The notes under the pieces are model-generated. The model searched no databases, was not told the DNA's origin, and saw only the letters and a list, made by a program, of their open reading frames with translations. Position numbers and translations under genes: made by a program. This document shows, piece after piece, positions 48,529 to 58,310 of a DNA stretch of 64,000 nt; position 1 is the first letter of the stretch; the number at the start of each line of letters is the position of its first letter. The stretch comes from Blastomyces gilchristii SLH14081 (taxonomy: Eukaryota; Ascomycota; Eurotiomycetes; Onygenales; Ajellomycetaceae): positions 972,072-1,036,071 of the forward strand of contig NW_003101671.1 in assembly GCF_000003855.2 (NCBI RefSeq). Reading direction: 5' to 3'.

Positions 48529-49209
48529 TGTGATTCAAAGATTGCTTGAGTCAGTATATAATTACAGATATATACTGACTTCTTATATACTGTACACTAA
48601 ATTAATTGATGGCTGCTATGATCTCTTTACATTCATAAGCAAGTTCAGAAGCGGCCGTGTTATTATTCAGTGATAGACTGATTATGTGACTATGTCTAAG
48701 ACCAGAACCAGATTTTTTAATAGTCTTATTACTAATTCAACTGAGCTCATTACACAGTTTTAACATTAGATAGTAGTCTTATACTGTTTTAGTAAAACTT
48801 ACTGTCTACTCTTATTACATTTTTCAAATAAGATCATGATTTTCACTTCTTAATTTAAATTATTTTTATTGCTTTAAATGACTTTAAATCTTATTTAAGT
48901 GTTATCAAAAAGTGTTACTTTTTAAAAAATTAAAAATAGTCTAAAAAAAACCTTAAAATGTCTAAAAATAGTAACTTTATACTAAGAATGAGACTAAATG
49001 AGATCAAATAAGATCACTTTCTCATTTTTTTCAAGTCATGATTTCATTTTAAAATCTGATATATAGTCACTTTACATGTTTTTTTAATAGTCAGTCTCAG
49101 CAGGATTCACATCAAGAAATGTATGAGACCAGATCAAATGAGACTAAACATGAAATTCATGGTCCCGGCGGCCAGTCTATCCGGCGGTCATACGTTCTTC
49201 CGAACCACA
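48529..49209 (-). repeat. 5' LTR of G1 copy 2, split by copy G
   Basis: 48,529-48,673 plus 49,188-49,209 give 167 bp once the 8-bp duplication is counted once. The short outer piece (TCATACGTTCTTCCGAACCACA) is nearly unmutated, while the same bases in the other LTRs are C-to-T/G-to-A mutated. Confidence 0.88.
48674..49179 (+). mobile_element. Complete 506-bp TIR element (copy G)
   Basis: Ends TAGACTGATTATG and CGGCCAGTCTA, inserted in the G1 LTR. Flanks are TTCAGTGA (48,666-48,673) and TCCGGCGG (49,180-49,187); all four differences are C-to-T or G-to-A, so they are one 8-bp duplication with one side hypermutated. The other G1 LTRs confirm the uninterrupted sequence. Confidence 0.92.
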
Positions 49210-49822
49210 CTACTGAAGTGAAAGAAAAGTATATAATCACTTATATTTGAAAGATTTGTATAGAAGAATTGATTATAAAAGCTGTAAATTCATTTTTCTA
49301 ATTCTTCTTCTTCTTTTTACTTATTAATCATTTTATCATTTCTCTTGTTTTTTATCTCATTGATAATCATTAGTTCATACAATCTGTATAGAATCATTGA
49401 AATGTGAGGCTCAGAGGTAGAGATTTATAAATATCAAGAATTCTCAGACTGAGTTTCTATATTCTCATTCACCTCCTCTATCTCATCATTGACCAGATCC
49501 TCTCCATTATCCGGAACTTCTGAAATAGGTAGTTTGAGAAGACAGTGCAGAGTAGGAGCCTTGTATAAGCTTGTGAAGCAACAGAACAGAAGAAGTTGCG
49601 AGGCATATTGAAAAAAGAGTTGATTGATATATGTGAATTTGATGATAAAGGTAAGAAAGACGCGTATTTGAATGATATTTGATTGAAAAAGACACATATT
49701 GAATGATAATTGAATGATTCTAGAGAAATGTTGATTTTTTGATTCTTTTGCAGTTGTTTTGCTACTAATTTTCAGGGTGCTGGGAAAATTCTGTTTTCGC
49801 AAGCAATTCGTCCGCCACAATA

Positions 49823-50597
49823 TAACTTAGTTATATAACTAGAGTTTTAGTGCGCACCGATCGGCTCGGCATCGGTATATATCGAACCTCGCGCGTGGCC
49901 AGATGGCCGCCTTTGGGGGCGCACCATGACTGAATGACTACCCAATCTACCCGGTATAGGTATACAGGTCAGTGGTGTACTGTACTGTGAAGGGCGTAGA
50001 TTCGACGAGCGGGGGATTGACGTGCGATAATGAAGCACGGCAGGCGGTGACCTGTGTGGATTTGCATCTTGTGAGGTAACTAATAACCGAGCATGCAGCG
50101 TGTGTCTCAGCAAGAGCAGGATCACTAGGCAAAGTTTTGGGGGAGATATTGTAATGAGGAGATCGGCGACATGCGTTGCTACCCTTCTGCTCTCATGGCA
50201 AAATAAACATGCGGAATCTCAGTAATATAATTGATTGCCTGCCTGGATAGTACCGATTATCGCCATGCTCTATCACTGCTGGCGCATTGTACAGTATATT
50301 TCAATATGGAACTAACTAGTTAATGTTGTCAATACATCAGATTATGACTTAAAACTTCTGTTATATCCGATGTAGCCGAAAAGGCGATTACAAGTAGAGT
50401 CAAATGGAAATAAAATAGATGAAAATCACAGATTAAGCCCTAAAATCGGTCGCCAAATTAATCCCCAATTCCCACTCCAACGATACCCTGATTGTGGAAG
50501 GGAGAAAAAAAGGAGAAACAACTCATGTCCACTCTCCCAGAAGGAACATCCCGCATCTAACTAACCCATACATTTGCTCATTTCAATGCACACCCCT
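49823..50597. other. Intergenic region downstream of NAA35
   Basis: GC-normal. Only short overlapping frames of mixed composition, none with a recognisable domain. It holds the 3' untranslated region of the minus-strand NAA35 gene near 50,400-50,597. Confidence 0.5.
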
Positions 50598-53500
50598 CTA
50601 CCCCCCAAAGCTTCGCACCGGCAATACCTCTGAAACACGCGGCACAGCCCACCAATCATGCCAGCGCCCCTTCGAGCCAACAGGTGGGACGTCAACGGAT
50701 AGATTCAGTTTCGGCCGTTGATCACCATTTTCATCGCTCGAAGCAGAAATAGCCTTCTTCACCGTGCCAATGGCAATGCTCGCCCCAATACACGCGCGCA
50801 GCGAATCTTTCATATCACCTATCCAGTCATCCTGGAGCAGTCGGGGTGCGGGTTCAGGTTCAGTTTCTGGATTGGCACACTTATCCTTTCCGTCCAGCTT
50901 GTTCGGTTTGCTCTTACTCGCTTTCTCACCAACGTCGTCGTCGTCATCGTCGTCGTTGTCACCAGCATCACCATCCTGCTCGCCAGCGCGATCGACCCCA
51001 ACTTCCAAAAACGCGCCGGCCGCCAAACACTTCTCGATCCCCCTTTTCGCCTCCGCAACGGCCCGCAACGCCCTCTCCAGAACGACGGCGTCGCTATCCC
51101 CGACTAACCCCGCCTCCTGCTCGAAGGTGTCGAAGGGGACAAGCTCCGGTAGCGGGATGGCAAGGAAGGGTTTCATGCGTAGTTCGTAGCGGAGACGGTC
51201 GGAGGAGTAGGTGGGGTGCTGTCTTTGGGTCTGCGTCTGTTTATGTGCGGAGAGAGTGGAGGAGGGGAGGTATATCGATGGGAGTAGCTGGTGGCGGGCT
51301 AGGAGGACGTAAAGGGCGTGCAAGGCGATGGCGAAGGCGTCGATGGCGATGAGTTCGGTTGTGAGTCTGTCGAGCAGGGAGATTGTTTTCTGGAAGGCCT
51401 GTCGGTGCTGCTCTGCAGCGGTCGCGTTGGAATTCGATTTAGGGTTTTGTTGCATTTGTGTTTGTGATGGGGATGGTGCGGTTCTCTTATTTGCAGCTAG
51501 TACACAAGAACGGATGCGATCGAGGTGAGCGAGATGTGTTGAGCAGAGGTGCGAAAGGTACCAGTACATCCCTGGCATTTCTTCGGGGGAGTATATCGAA
51601 AGTTCGAAGCCCAGTTGGAGGATGAGACGGAGCTGGCGGAGCTTTTCATGATATGCCCAGCTACTTAGCGGATAGGCGTAGGTGGGTTCGCTGCCATGGA
51701 GGATAATGTGTGGCTCCAAAGTTAAAGTGCGCAGATGGACATCGAAATCTTCGGCCTGAGGGGTTCGAGCGGGTGAGAAGGATGTCACGATCGTGGTTGA
51801 GGTAGATCTAACGAGAATGAACATACCTCTGCCTGTAGCGCATCCCAATCAATAATGGAGTGGCAGAGCGTGCGGCGAACTCGACACCGATTCAAGCACG
51901 CAGTCCGATAGGTATCGACAAACGGCTATATAATGTACCATTAGAAAATCAATACCAAAAAGGCACAAAATAAACATTGATAAAACCATAGTCGAATTAT
52001 GATCAGGTCCCCTTACCTGAGCAGCCTTTTTAACGAAATTATTCATATGCTTTGCGATCTGAAACCGGGAATCCGACGGTGCCTCCACTTCCTCATTCTT
52101 GCGGTCCAGCAGCTGGTTATAGGGCAAGACAAGTTCAGCAAGACTATCAAAGAAGAAATCTTTCACAGCCACCGAGCCTAAGATCTCCATATCATGTACG
52201 AGAAGCGACTGAACAAGAGATCGGATATAGACGCATGGCTGCGGTTTGCGAGATTGCAACGTCCAAACCAATGTCTATTCCAAAGGAAGAAGGGGGAAGA
52301 TAAATGTGATTTGTTAGTGAAAAACAAATGTAATACAGATGGCCCCTTATCCAACGATGGATAGGAATAAGTAGAAAGGGGGATTAAATAAATAGGTAAA
52401 CATACCTGTAAATTATAAGGCCCCCGATATTCCAAAATCTGCTGCACATCCACCGCATCCTGACAAAACCGCGTCATGTGCGCAATAGCATCTGCGGCAC
52501 TAACATGAACCATCGGCCTAGGTGGCACGGTACTTGCCAACCGGCGCTGGATCTTCAAGCTAAACGCCTCTGGCACCGGTTTGCCCAGGTGCATCGACTT
52601 CTCGATTCTACCAAGTTGACGAAGAGCGGCCAGGAAGGGCTGCGTGGACCGCTGTTTGGCAGGCACCGTATCCATATCTAGACCAGAGAGGAGCTCTCGG
52701 CGGAATAGAAGACGGTGGACGAGAGCTTCGAAGAGAGCGTTGTCAATGGTGTCCTTTTGTTCCTGCCTCTGCGTTTCCAGCCAGAACAGGGCATCGTCGA
52801 GAATGGCCTGGATACTCGCTGATTCGACATCGGCGAGCAAACTGCGGTTATAGAGCTGTGTGACGAAATCCTCTTCCTATTGTACCCATTTTTCCATTTT
52901 ACGGAATAAAAAGTTAACCATGTCCAACCCCTCAAACCCTACGCGGTCCCCTCCCCTCCCTTTCCCGAAAAGACGTCCGGCTTTTAAAACTCACCTCATG
53001 AAAATACTCCGAGCTGACTTTGTAGTTTACACGGTCACACGCCTTAATGAGGGCCAAGCAATACGCCCTCAACACAAGATTGACGAGTTCATCCCATTGG
53101 CCCTCAGAACAGCCCTCCGCTTTCCCCTGCCTTTCCTCTTCACTCCTATGATCCGAGTTCGCCTGCTGCTTACTAGCCGAACGGTCAAACCTCGCCTCCT
53201 CCAATGACTTGGGAACGGGCCACAGCATCCGATCGAGGTATATAGAAGTAAACAGCGTCTGTGGGAGGGGATGGCCGGAATGCCAGGCAACCTAAACATA
53301 TGATCCAAAACATTAACAAACCCCAGCCCAAAATCCTGTTTCCATATCCCATATCCATATCCATATCCCAATTAGAATCCGTCCTTCTAGTTCGAACACT
53401 GAAAATATATCCGATAGGTATTAAACGCACCTCATGGCTCAAGAGTTGGTCCATAATCCCCAAGACTTCCGCTGGGAGTAGCTGCCGCCGGACGTCGTAG

Positions 53501-54051
53501 TCGTCATCTAGTGTTTCGCCGGGCGCCAGGTATCCGCTGTCCATTTTCTCATCCATGATCTTTTCATATATATATTCATAGTTAGATAGATAGGTAATAC
53601 TACTTTAACGCGCATGGGTCATCCAGGTGCGGAGAAAAAAAAAAAGGGGGGGGGGGGTGGCCGATTTCTCTCATAGAGGGGGTACGGCGGGGGACAAAAA
53701 TCGGTGCCCGGGTATTTGTAGTAGAGGGTAATCTGAATCCGTATAAATAGCAACGTATACAAAAGACGCACCTCTAGCGCCCCCACTGCCTCAAATAGCG
53801 TGAAGAATTCATCCTTGACGAGCTGGCCGGTGTTCAGGACTACAAACCGCATGGAGAGGAAATTGAGTTAGCCGCAAATGCTCATCATCGTGGACGAAAG
53901 CGGAGAAGGGTAGGCAATTAGGGGATAGAGTATTCATTCTTGGTTACACACCTGAACTGGCCTTTGTGAAGGCGGCGGTTATATCTTTCACGGACATCCT
54001 GCTGTCGAAGACTATAAGCGGGGAAGTCGAAGTGGTGGTGTTTGGGCGCAT
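50598..54051 (-). CDS. NAA35: NatC N-alpha-acetyltransferase auxiliary subunit (Mak10/NAA35)
   Basis: Ribosome-associated auxiliary subunit of NatC, which acetylates N-termini such as Met-Leu and Met-Ile with the catalytic subunit Naa30. Eight exons: 54,051-53,952; 53,839-53,772; 53,559-53,431; 53,291-52,995; 52,876-52,406; 52,274-52,017; 51,925-51,827; 51,755-50,598. All introns are GT..AG and all frames join, giving about 859 residues. Family hallmarks: VKDITAAF, GQLVKDEFFTLFEAVGALE then IMDEKMDSGY (Mak10 signature across intron 2), LLPAEVLGIMDQLLSHE, EILEYRGPYNLQ-type text, FVDTYRTACLNRCRVRRTLC, and W.YHEKLRQLRLILQLGFELSIYS in the last exon. An Asp-rich run (DDDDDDDVGEK) and a Lys/Glu stretch lie near residue 750. 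The start is the first ATG in the exon encoding the signature. The gene looks intact. Confidence 0.92.
53560..53771 (-). other. NAA35 intron 2 with A/G homopolymer junction
   Basis: 212 nt, the longest intron of the gene (donor GTGCGT, acceptor AAAAG). It contains an A run followed directly by a G run on the plus strand (about 53,634-53,657). Confidence 0.8.
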
Positions 54052-54780
54052 GGTGGTGGGTGGTTGTGGCGTAAAGAGTGACGAAGATGGGGGAGCCCGA
54101 TTAAGCCATGATTATGTACAGAGGCAGCGATAAATAGGAAATCAATAGCAGACGATGATAGATGTGATATTGTACAGATGATGTGATGAATAAATGGCTG
54201 GTGGTGAGAGCGTTGGGAGGAGTACAGGACGTTGACATTGGGTTGAAAGCTACGGGCGGGGAAACCGCCGAGAAGCAATCGGGACACGACGAGCAGCAGG
54301 CATACGGTTACGGGGGATTCAACCGGCCCTAGTTGTTATTATGCCCGGGAAAATAAATGGATAGGAGGTTCCATACCCAATTGATAGACTAATCTAGCTA
54401 TAAAGCCATGTATTCTCTTACAGAATGGCATTTACGGTGTACTCTCCGAAGGCGTGGGTAAAATAAATATTTACCTAGCCAGTTTCACCACATATATACG
54501 TAGAGATAGAAGAGACTCCTCTTGCCAATCGCAAGCACCAGTCCTCGAATTGACCAAATGAGATATAAATCAATTGACATATCGACCAGTGTACTATATA
54601 TGTACAAGAAAAAAAAGATTTGGGGAGGGAAAGATGTGATCTTGTTTGCATCAATCCCACACGGTAGCAATTCTATCAACCTCCACCGTCATCACCTCAT
54701 CGTCGTATTTAACCCCATGATATACCCCATCCCATGTCCATCGATCGATCCATCCATCACCAAGGAGGAATAAGAACAGT
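54052..54780. other. Intergenic region between ATP15 and NAA35
   Basis: Both neighbours are on the minus strand, so this holds the NAA35 promoter (left) and the ATP15 terminator (right). No gene is supportable here. Confidence 0.6.
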
Positions 54781-55301
54781 CTATTTCGACGCCGCAGCCG
54801 CAGCCGCAGCAGCCGCAGTCTCTACCTGCGCTGCGGCAAGATTCTTCACTTCGCCTTGTTTGCCATCCTAAAACAGATAAACAATTAGCAAATCCATCAT
54901 CCGTTCACCCAAGCCACTATCATATCTCAATTCTCTCTGTCTTCAACCGTTCCCCAAGCACCCCATCCCGAAACCCCACCCCCCACCCCCCCAATATAGA
55001 CAGCAAACACTCACCTCCCACTTCGCAAACTTCAAATCCATCTGACCACGTCGCTCGGCCTGGAGGCGGGGCTCTTCCTTGAGAGATCGACGGACGGCAC
55101 GGGCGGCAACAGCGAGGTAGCGGTTGTAGCTGTGTGTTGGTTAATCAATTGGATATGCTGTTAGCATATTTCCCCATGCTGCGGGTGGTAGAAACATGTT
55201 GGGGCATGAATGATTTTGATTTGCGGGATGGAACGGAAACAGGTAGATTGAGTGAGAGTCAAAACGTACGTGAGCCCGGCGGCCTTCCACGCAAAAGCCA
55301 T
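54781..55301 (-). CDS. ATP15: Mitochondrial F1Fo ATP synthase subunit epsilon
   Basis: Small subunit of the F1 central stalk of ATP synthase at the inner mitochondrial membrane (yeast Atp15; not homologous to bacterial epsilon). Three exons: 55,301-55,270, 55,129-55,015 and 54,867-54,781. Introns have GTACGT..CACAG, and GTGAGT..TTTTAG. The protein is 77 residues, close to the family size of 60-75. It begins MAFAWKAAGLTYNRYLAVAA, the conserved start, followed by RRSLKEEPRL, and KFAKWE then DGKQGEVKNLA across intron 2. It ends in an Ala-rich tail (A-rich, SK end), longer than in yeast. It lacks a long cleavable presequence, as usual in this family. Start and splice sites are supported by the conserved text. 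Confidence 0.95.
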
Positions 55302-56135
55302 GGCTTTTTTTGGTTGTGGGTGGTTTTTTTCGGTGGGACTGGGGAGAAAGGAAGGGGGGGGAGAGGAGGTAGGTAGCGTTGGCTGAGATGTCGCGGGTTG
55401 AATTGGATTTCAATTGAACTGTTCAAGACTTCTTTCTTTCTCTTTGACGCCGATGAGGATGGAAATGCAGGAAGGGCAGAATCTAATCCTTTTTCGGTTA
55501 GTGTGATTGGCCCTGGTTTGAACCAACTTAAGAAATTCAACTTCCGCAAACCAACAACTTCTCCGGTATCCGGCAACGGCAATGTGAAAATTTATCCATG
55601 CGCCTCTAGATATGTTTCTTCCACTGGCAAGGTCGCAGGCTACTGAAGGACTTAGGCTTGCAGGCGGAAACCTCTCCTCCCGCAAGTCCTAGTGCCATAT
55701 GCCTCGCCACACTCCCGACCACTATGGATCATGTCACTGTTTATAAGCTGCTCTCTTGTTCGCAGAATGCAATAGATCATTACAGCAATTCGGGGTTCAA
55801 AATTCAAATTCAATAATTAGATGTATGTCCGCACGTATATATGCCTTGTGTGCGTAGAGATTTAAGATGGGACACTGAGATGTCTATAATATTTAACACT
55901 TCGACCAACTAATAGGGTGTAGGATAGGTGATACTCTCCAACCATCAATCTAGTGGGGAGAATAATTGCCCATGAACTTAAAGACTTTGCTGGAAATCTA
56001 TCAATCAAGTAGGGAAATATAGTTTATAGTGAGGGAAGAGAGAAAAGAAACAGGGATGATAGAAGAGTACAGGAGAAAAAGATTGAAGACAGCCCCAATG
56101 CCGTGCCAAACCGTACTTTATTAGTAACCCCCCCT
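55302..56135. other. Intergenic region: ATP15 promoter and AIM9-like 3' end
   Basis: GC-normal, about 830 bp. Short frames on both strands overlap and have no recognisable domain. The G-rich stretch at 55,335-55,370 is next to the ATP15 start. Confidence 0.55.
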
Positions 56136-58033
56136 CTAATCGGTCTCTTCGTGGTCCTGGAATGGCCAGAAATGTTCAACACACAGGACATCCTCTTCAT
56201 CCTCACCCTTGTCGATCCAATGTTTCTTCAACTGTTTATTGACCTCCACAACTCTCTCAAACGACTCATTTCTTACCCATCCATCTTGGCCAACGTCGTC
56301 CAAAAGCGAACGCCAGTGCTCCACGAGGAGATTAGACTTGAACCAGTTCTCTTCGAATTGATAAAAATCCTTCTCATTATCCGGGTCAAAGCGGACAGGG
56401 CAGGGAGCTTTCTGTAGCCTAGTCGACATGAGAGTATCCCAGCTATTGATCACCCTGAGCAAGGCACCTTTGAGGGTAACGACGTTACCGCTCCAAGGTC
56501 GGCCAGGCCTATCCAGAAGATGTTGGGTGAGCATGAGCATTGGATAGCTCAGAGCGTTAAAATGAGGTTTGTTGTCCTTTGCGTTGAAAATCATATACAA
56601 GTAGAACAGCATTTGCCGTCGGTACAGCTCGTCAGCTTGAGATTTCTCCTCCGGCCCAATGATCCATAATCCTCCGACAGGGTGGGTTTAGTGTAATCTT
56701 TGGGAGGTTCTGAGTCTGGGTTTCGAATAGTGGCGGATTCCCTGCGGCTAGCAACAAAGGGAGGATGGTAGTGTGTTGCCAATCGATTATACATGACACT
56801 TCGCACGAGTCAGAGACATAGATATTTGTCGGGTTGAGATCTAGTTTGTCGGTTAGCCTGGATGCGCAGAAAGAAGTGTTGAATCGCACTCACCTGGATG
56901 GCGCATCGTGGGCTGATTCATGGAATGCGCATGGTCCCCCGGCAAGAGGTATGGACAAATAGAAAGATACTTGTCTAGCAAATCCACGTATATCGCAGGT
57001 GCGACTTCTCCTTCGAGCATAGTATTCTGGGGAAAATCGTTGGTCTGAGGTTTTCCATATTGCTAGTCCATTCCCTCTCCTTCCAACCGATGGAATAGAG
57101 ATAATCGCGATGATTTCTCCCTGTACAAAATCATTGGTTAGTACATATGTTAATACCGCATCCGAACAAAGAAGAGGCTCACAAGGGCCCCTATTTAACT
57201 CAAGTTGTGCACGCTTTCCACGCCAAAACATATATTCAGCGGTGGGGCCAATGCAAAATCGGCGAGCGTTTCCATCCTTATCTTCGACTCCAGCTGCGTA
57301 GAGATCCGTCTGGAGATTCTGGGGAAGGCTGTCTTGTAGTAAATACTCTCGTAGGAACCGAAAGGGAATGAAAACAGCTTGCACTCAATCTCCACGTAAC
57401 TAGCTGGTAACCAAACGGGCTTGTTCTTTGGCCGTAACACCGAACTAGCGTTCCCCCAAAGGATTCCCAGCAGCCTTCTCCATAACGATATATTCACTTC
57501 CCACTTCGTTTTCTACGTGGGAGGACCAAGGCATAAACTCGTGGAACGGGTATCCCCTTTGAGCGTAAAAAGTCCACCCCACAGTGCAACTTCACTCTCC
57601 GTCGCGAGTCTTTTTGGAACTGCGATAGAGTATGGGATCTTGACGATGACCTCAAGGCCACCAATCCATGGTAAGAAGCAGCACCCTGTTGAAGCCATCG
57701 TCAGCAAGTTTCTTCATATGGACAACTCTTTCCCGGTGTACACTTTGAGCAGTGACCTTCTTAAGGGCCTCAATATTTGAACTCGACATATCATTCAGCA
57801 AGTCGAAGTTTCTCGTTGTAGAGGTAGCGGCCACAACTATAGGAGAAAAACTCTCGTCTAGGTCACGGCAGATTCGCGGCCACTTCGCTCATCGTGGATT
57901 GGTGTTTAACGAAGGAAAGACTGCAAAAAATGGCTTGGGTGGTGGGAACTGGTGCAAGATACATAGAAAAGAGTAGCGACCGAGCCTGGAGGTAAAGGGG
58001 CTGAAATGTCGCTGGCCTTAATCTCGCCAGCAT
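56136..58033 (-). pseudogene. AIM9-like aminoglycoside-phosphotransferase-fold protein, broken
   Basis: Fungal family with a protein-kinase-like APH fold, mitochondrial in yeast (Aim9); substrate unknown. The N-terminus MLARLRPATFQPLYLQARS (58,033) looks like a mitochondrial presequence. Core pieces in order: FFSYSCGRYLYNEKLR, DGFNRV, EVIVKIPYSIAVPKRLATES, KGIPVPR, GSEYIVMEKA, RFCIGPTAEYMFW, RHP/DLNPTNIYVSD (catalytic H-x-D-x-x-x-x-N, joined by an intron), IIDWQH (metal-binding D), and the long C-terminal part ending FWPFQDHEE. Two introns (57,182-57,121; 56,893-56,841) still have good splice sites. The frame shifts about nine times (near 57,780, 57,660, 57,585, 57,535, 57,400, 57,330, 57,060, 56,720 and 56,660), and stops sit at 57,791-57,793 and 57,445-57,447. 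Several shifts are single-base losses in A or G runs. Either a true pseudogene or a locally poor assembly. Confidence 0.85.
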
Positions 58034-58310
58034 CTCCAGTGTCGGTGATAAAAAATTCATATATCAAGCAACAAGACTCCAAAAGGCCAAAAAAAAGAGG
58101 AGCATTCCATGCAAGGGAGTTTCCCTTGCTGCCAAGCATTTGATCTCAAGAGAGTGTGAGAGAACACTGCACCTATCAGGGAGCACAGTACAGTACAGTG
58201 ATGTGTTGAAGAATGAATATTCCATTACTTCATTAACATTTTTCATTGAAGTTTGTGTTGCTTCTAATGAGTCTGAATAAACATTGTGTGCCTGCATCTC
58301 TTTCACAGAG
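58034..58310. other. Transition from host island to transposon
   Basis: GC content falls over about 250 bp. The upstream region of the AIM9-like gene lies here. No gene is visible. Confidence 0.5.

Larger units (their letters stand above)
39902..49209 (-). mobile_element. Full-length gypsy retrotransposon G1, copy 2
   Basis: 167-bp LTRs at 39,902-40,068 and 48,529-49,209 (the latter split by copy G). The flanking CTAC (39,898-39,901 and 49,210-49,213) is a 4-bp target duplication. The coding strand is minus: gag/protease region (about 48,400-46,200), reverse transcriptase (about 46,000-45,350), RNase H (about 45,300-44,900), integrase (44,645-43,629), post-integrase and an RS-rich 3' region (42,070-40,602). 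Two 506-bp TIR elements (copies F and G) are inserted. All frames are broken. Confidence 0.9.
38748..49820. mobile_element. TA-flanked transposon with ~190-bp TIRs, split by gypsy G1
   Basis: Left end TTGTGGCGGACGTAAC at 38,748. Right end, read on the minus strand from 49,820: TTGTGGCGGACGAATTGC. The two then share GCTTGCGAAAACAGAATTTT and further sequence for about 190 bp, down to 38,945 and 49,620. TA flanks both sides (38,746-38,747 and 49,821-49,822). Without G1 the element is about 1.76 kb, the usual size of Tc1/mariner-pogo elements. No transposase is recognisable. Each arm has a short frame beginning right after the repeat (38,932 plus strand; a minus-strand frame near 49,630), but they are unlike each other. 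Confidence 0.82.

Noticed and set aside
50718..51528. Plus-strand frames of 129-168 codons opposite NAA35
   Set aside because: They are antisense shadows of the GC-rich last exon of NAA35, which has family-specific text on the minus strand.
55134..55685. Frames around the ATP15 start on both strands
   Set aside because: They overlap the ATP15 first exon, its first intron and its promoter, and have no recognisable domain.
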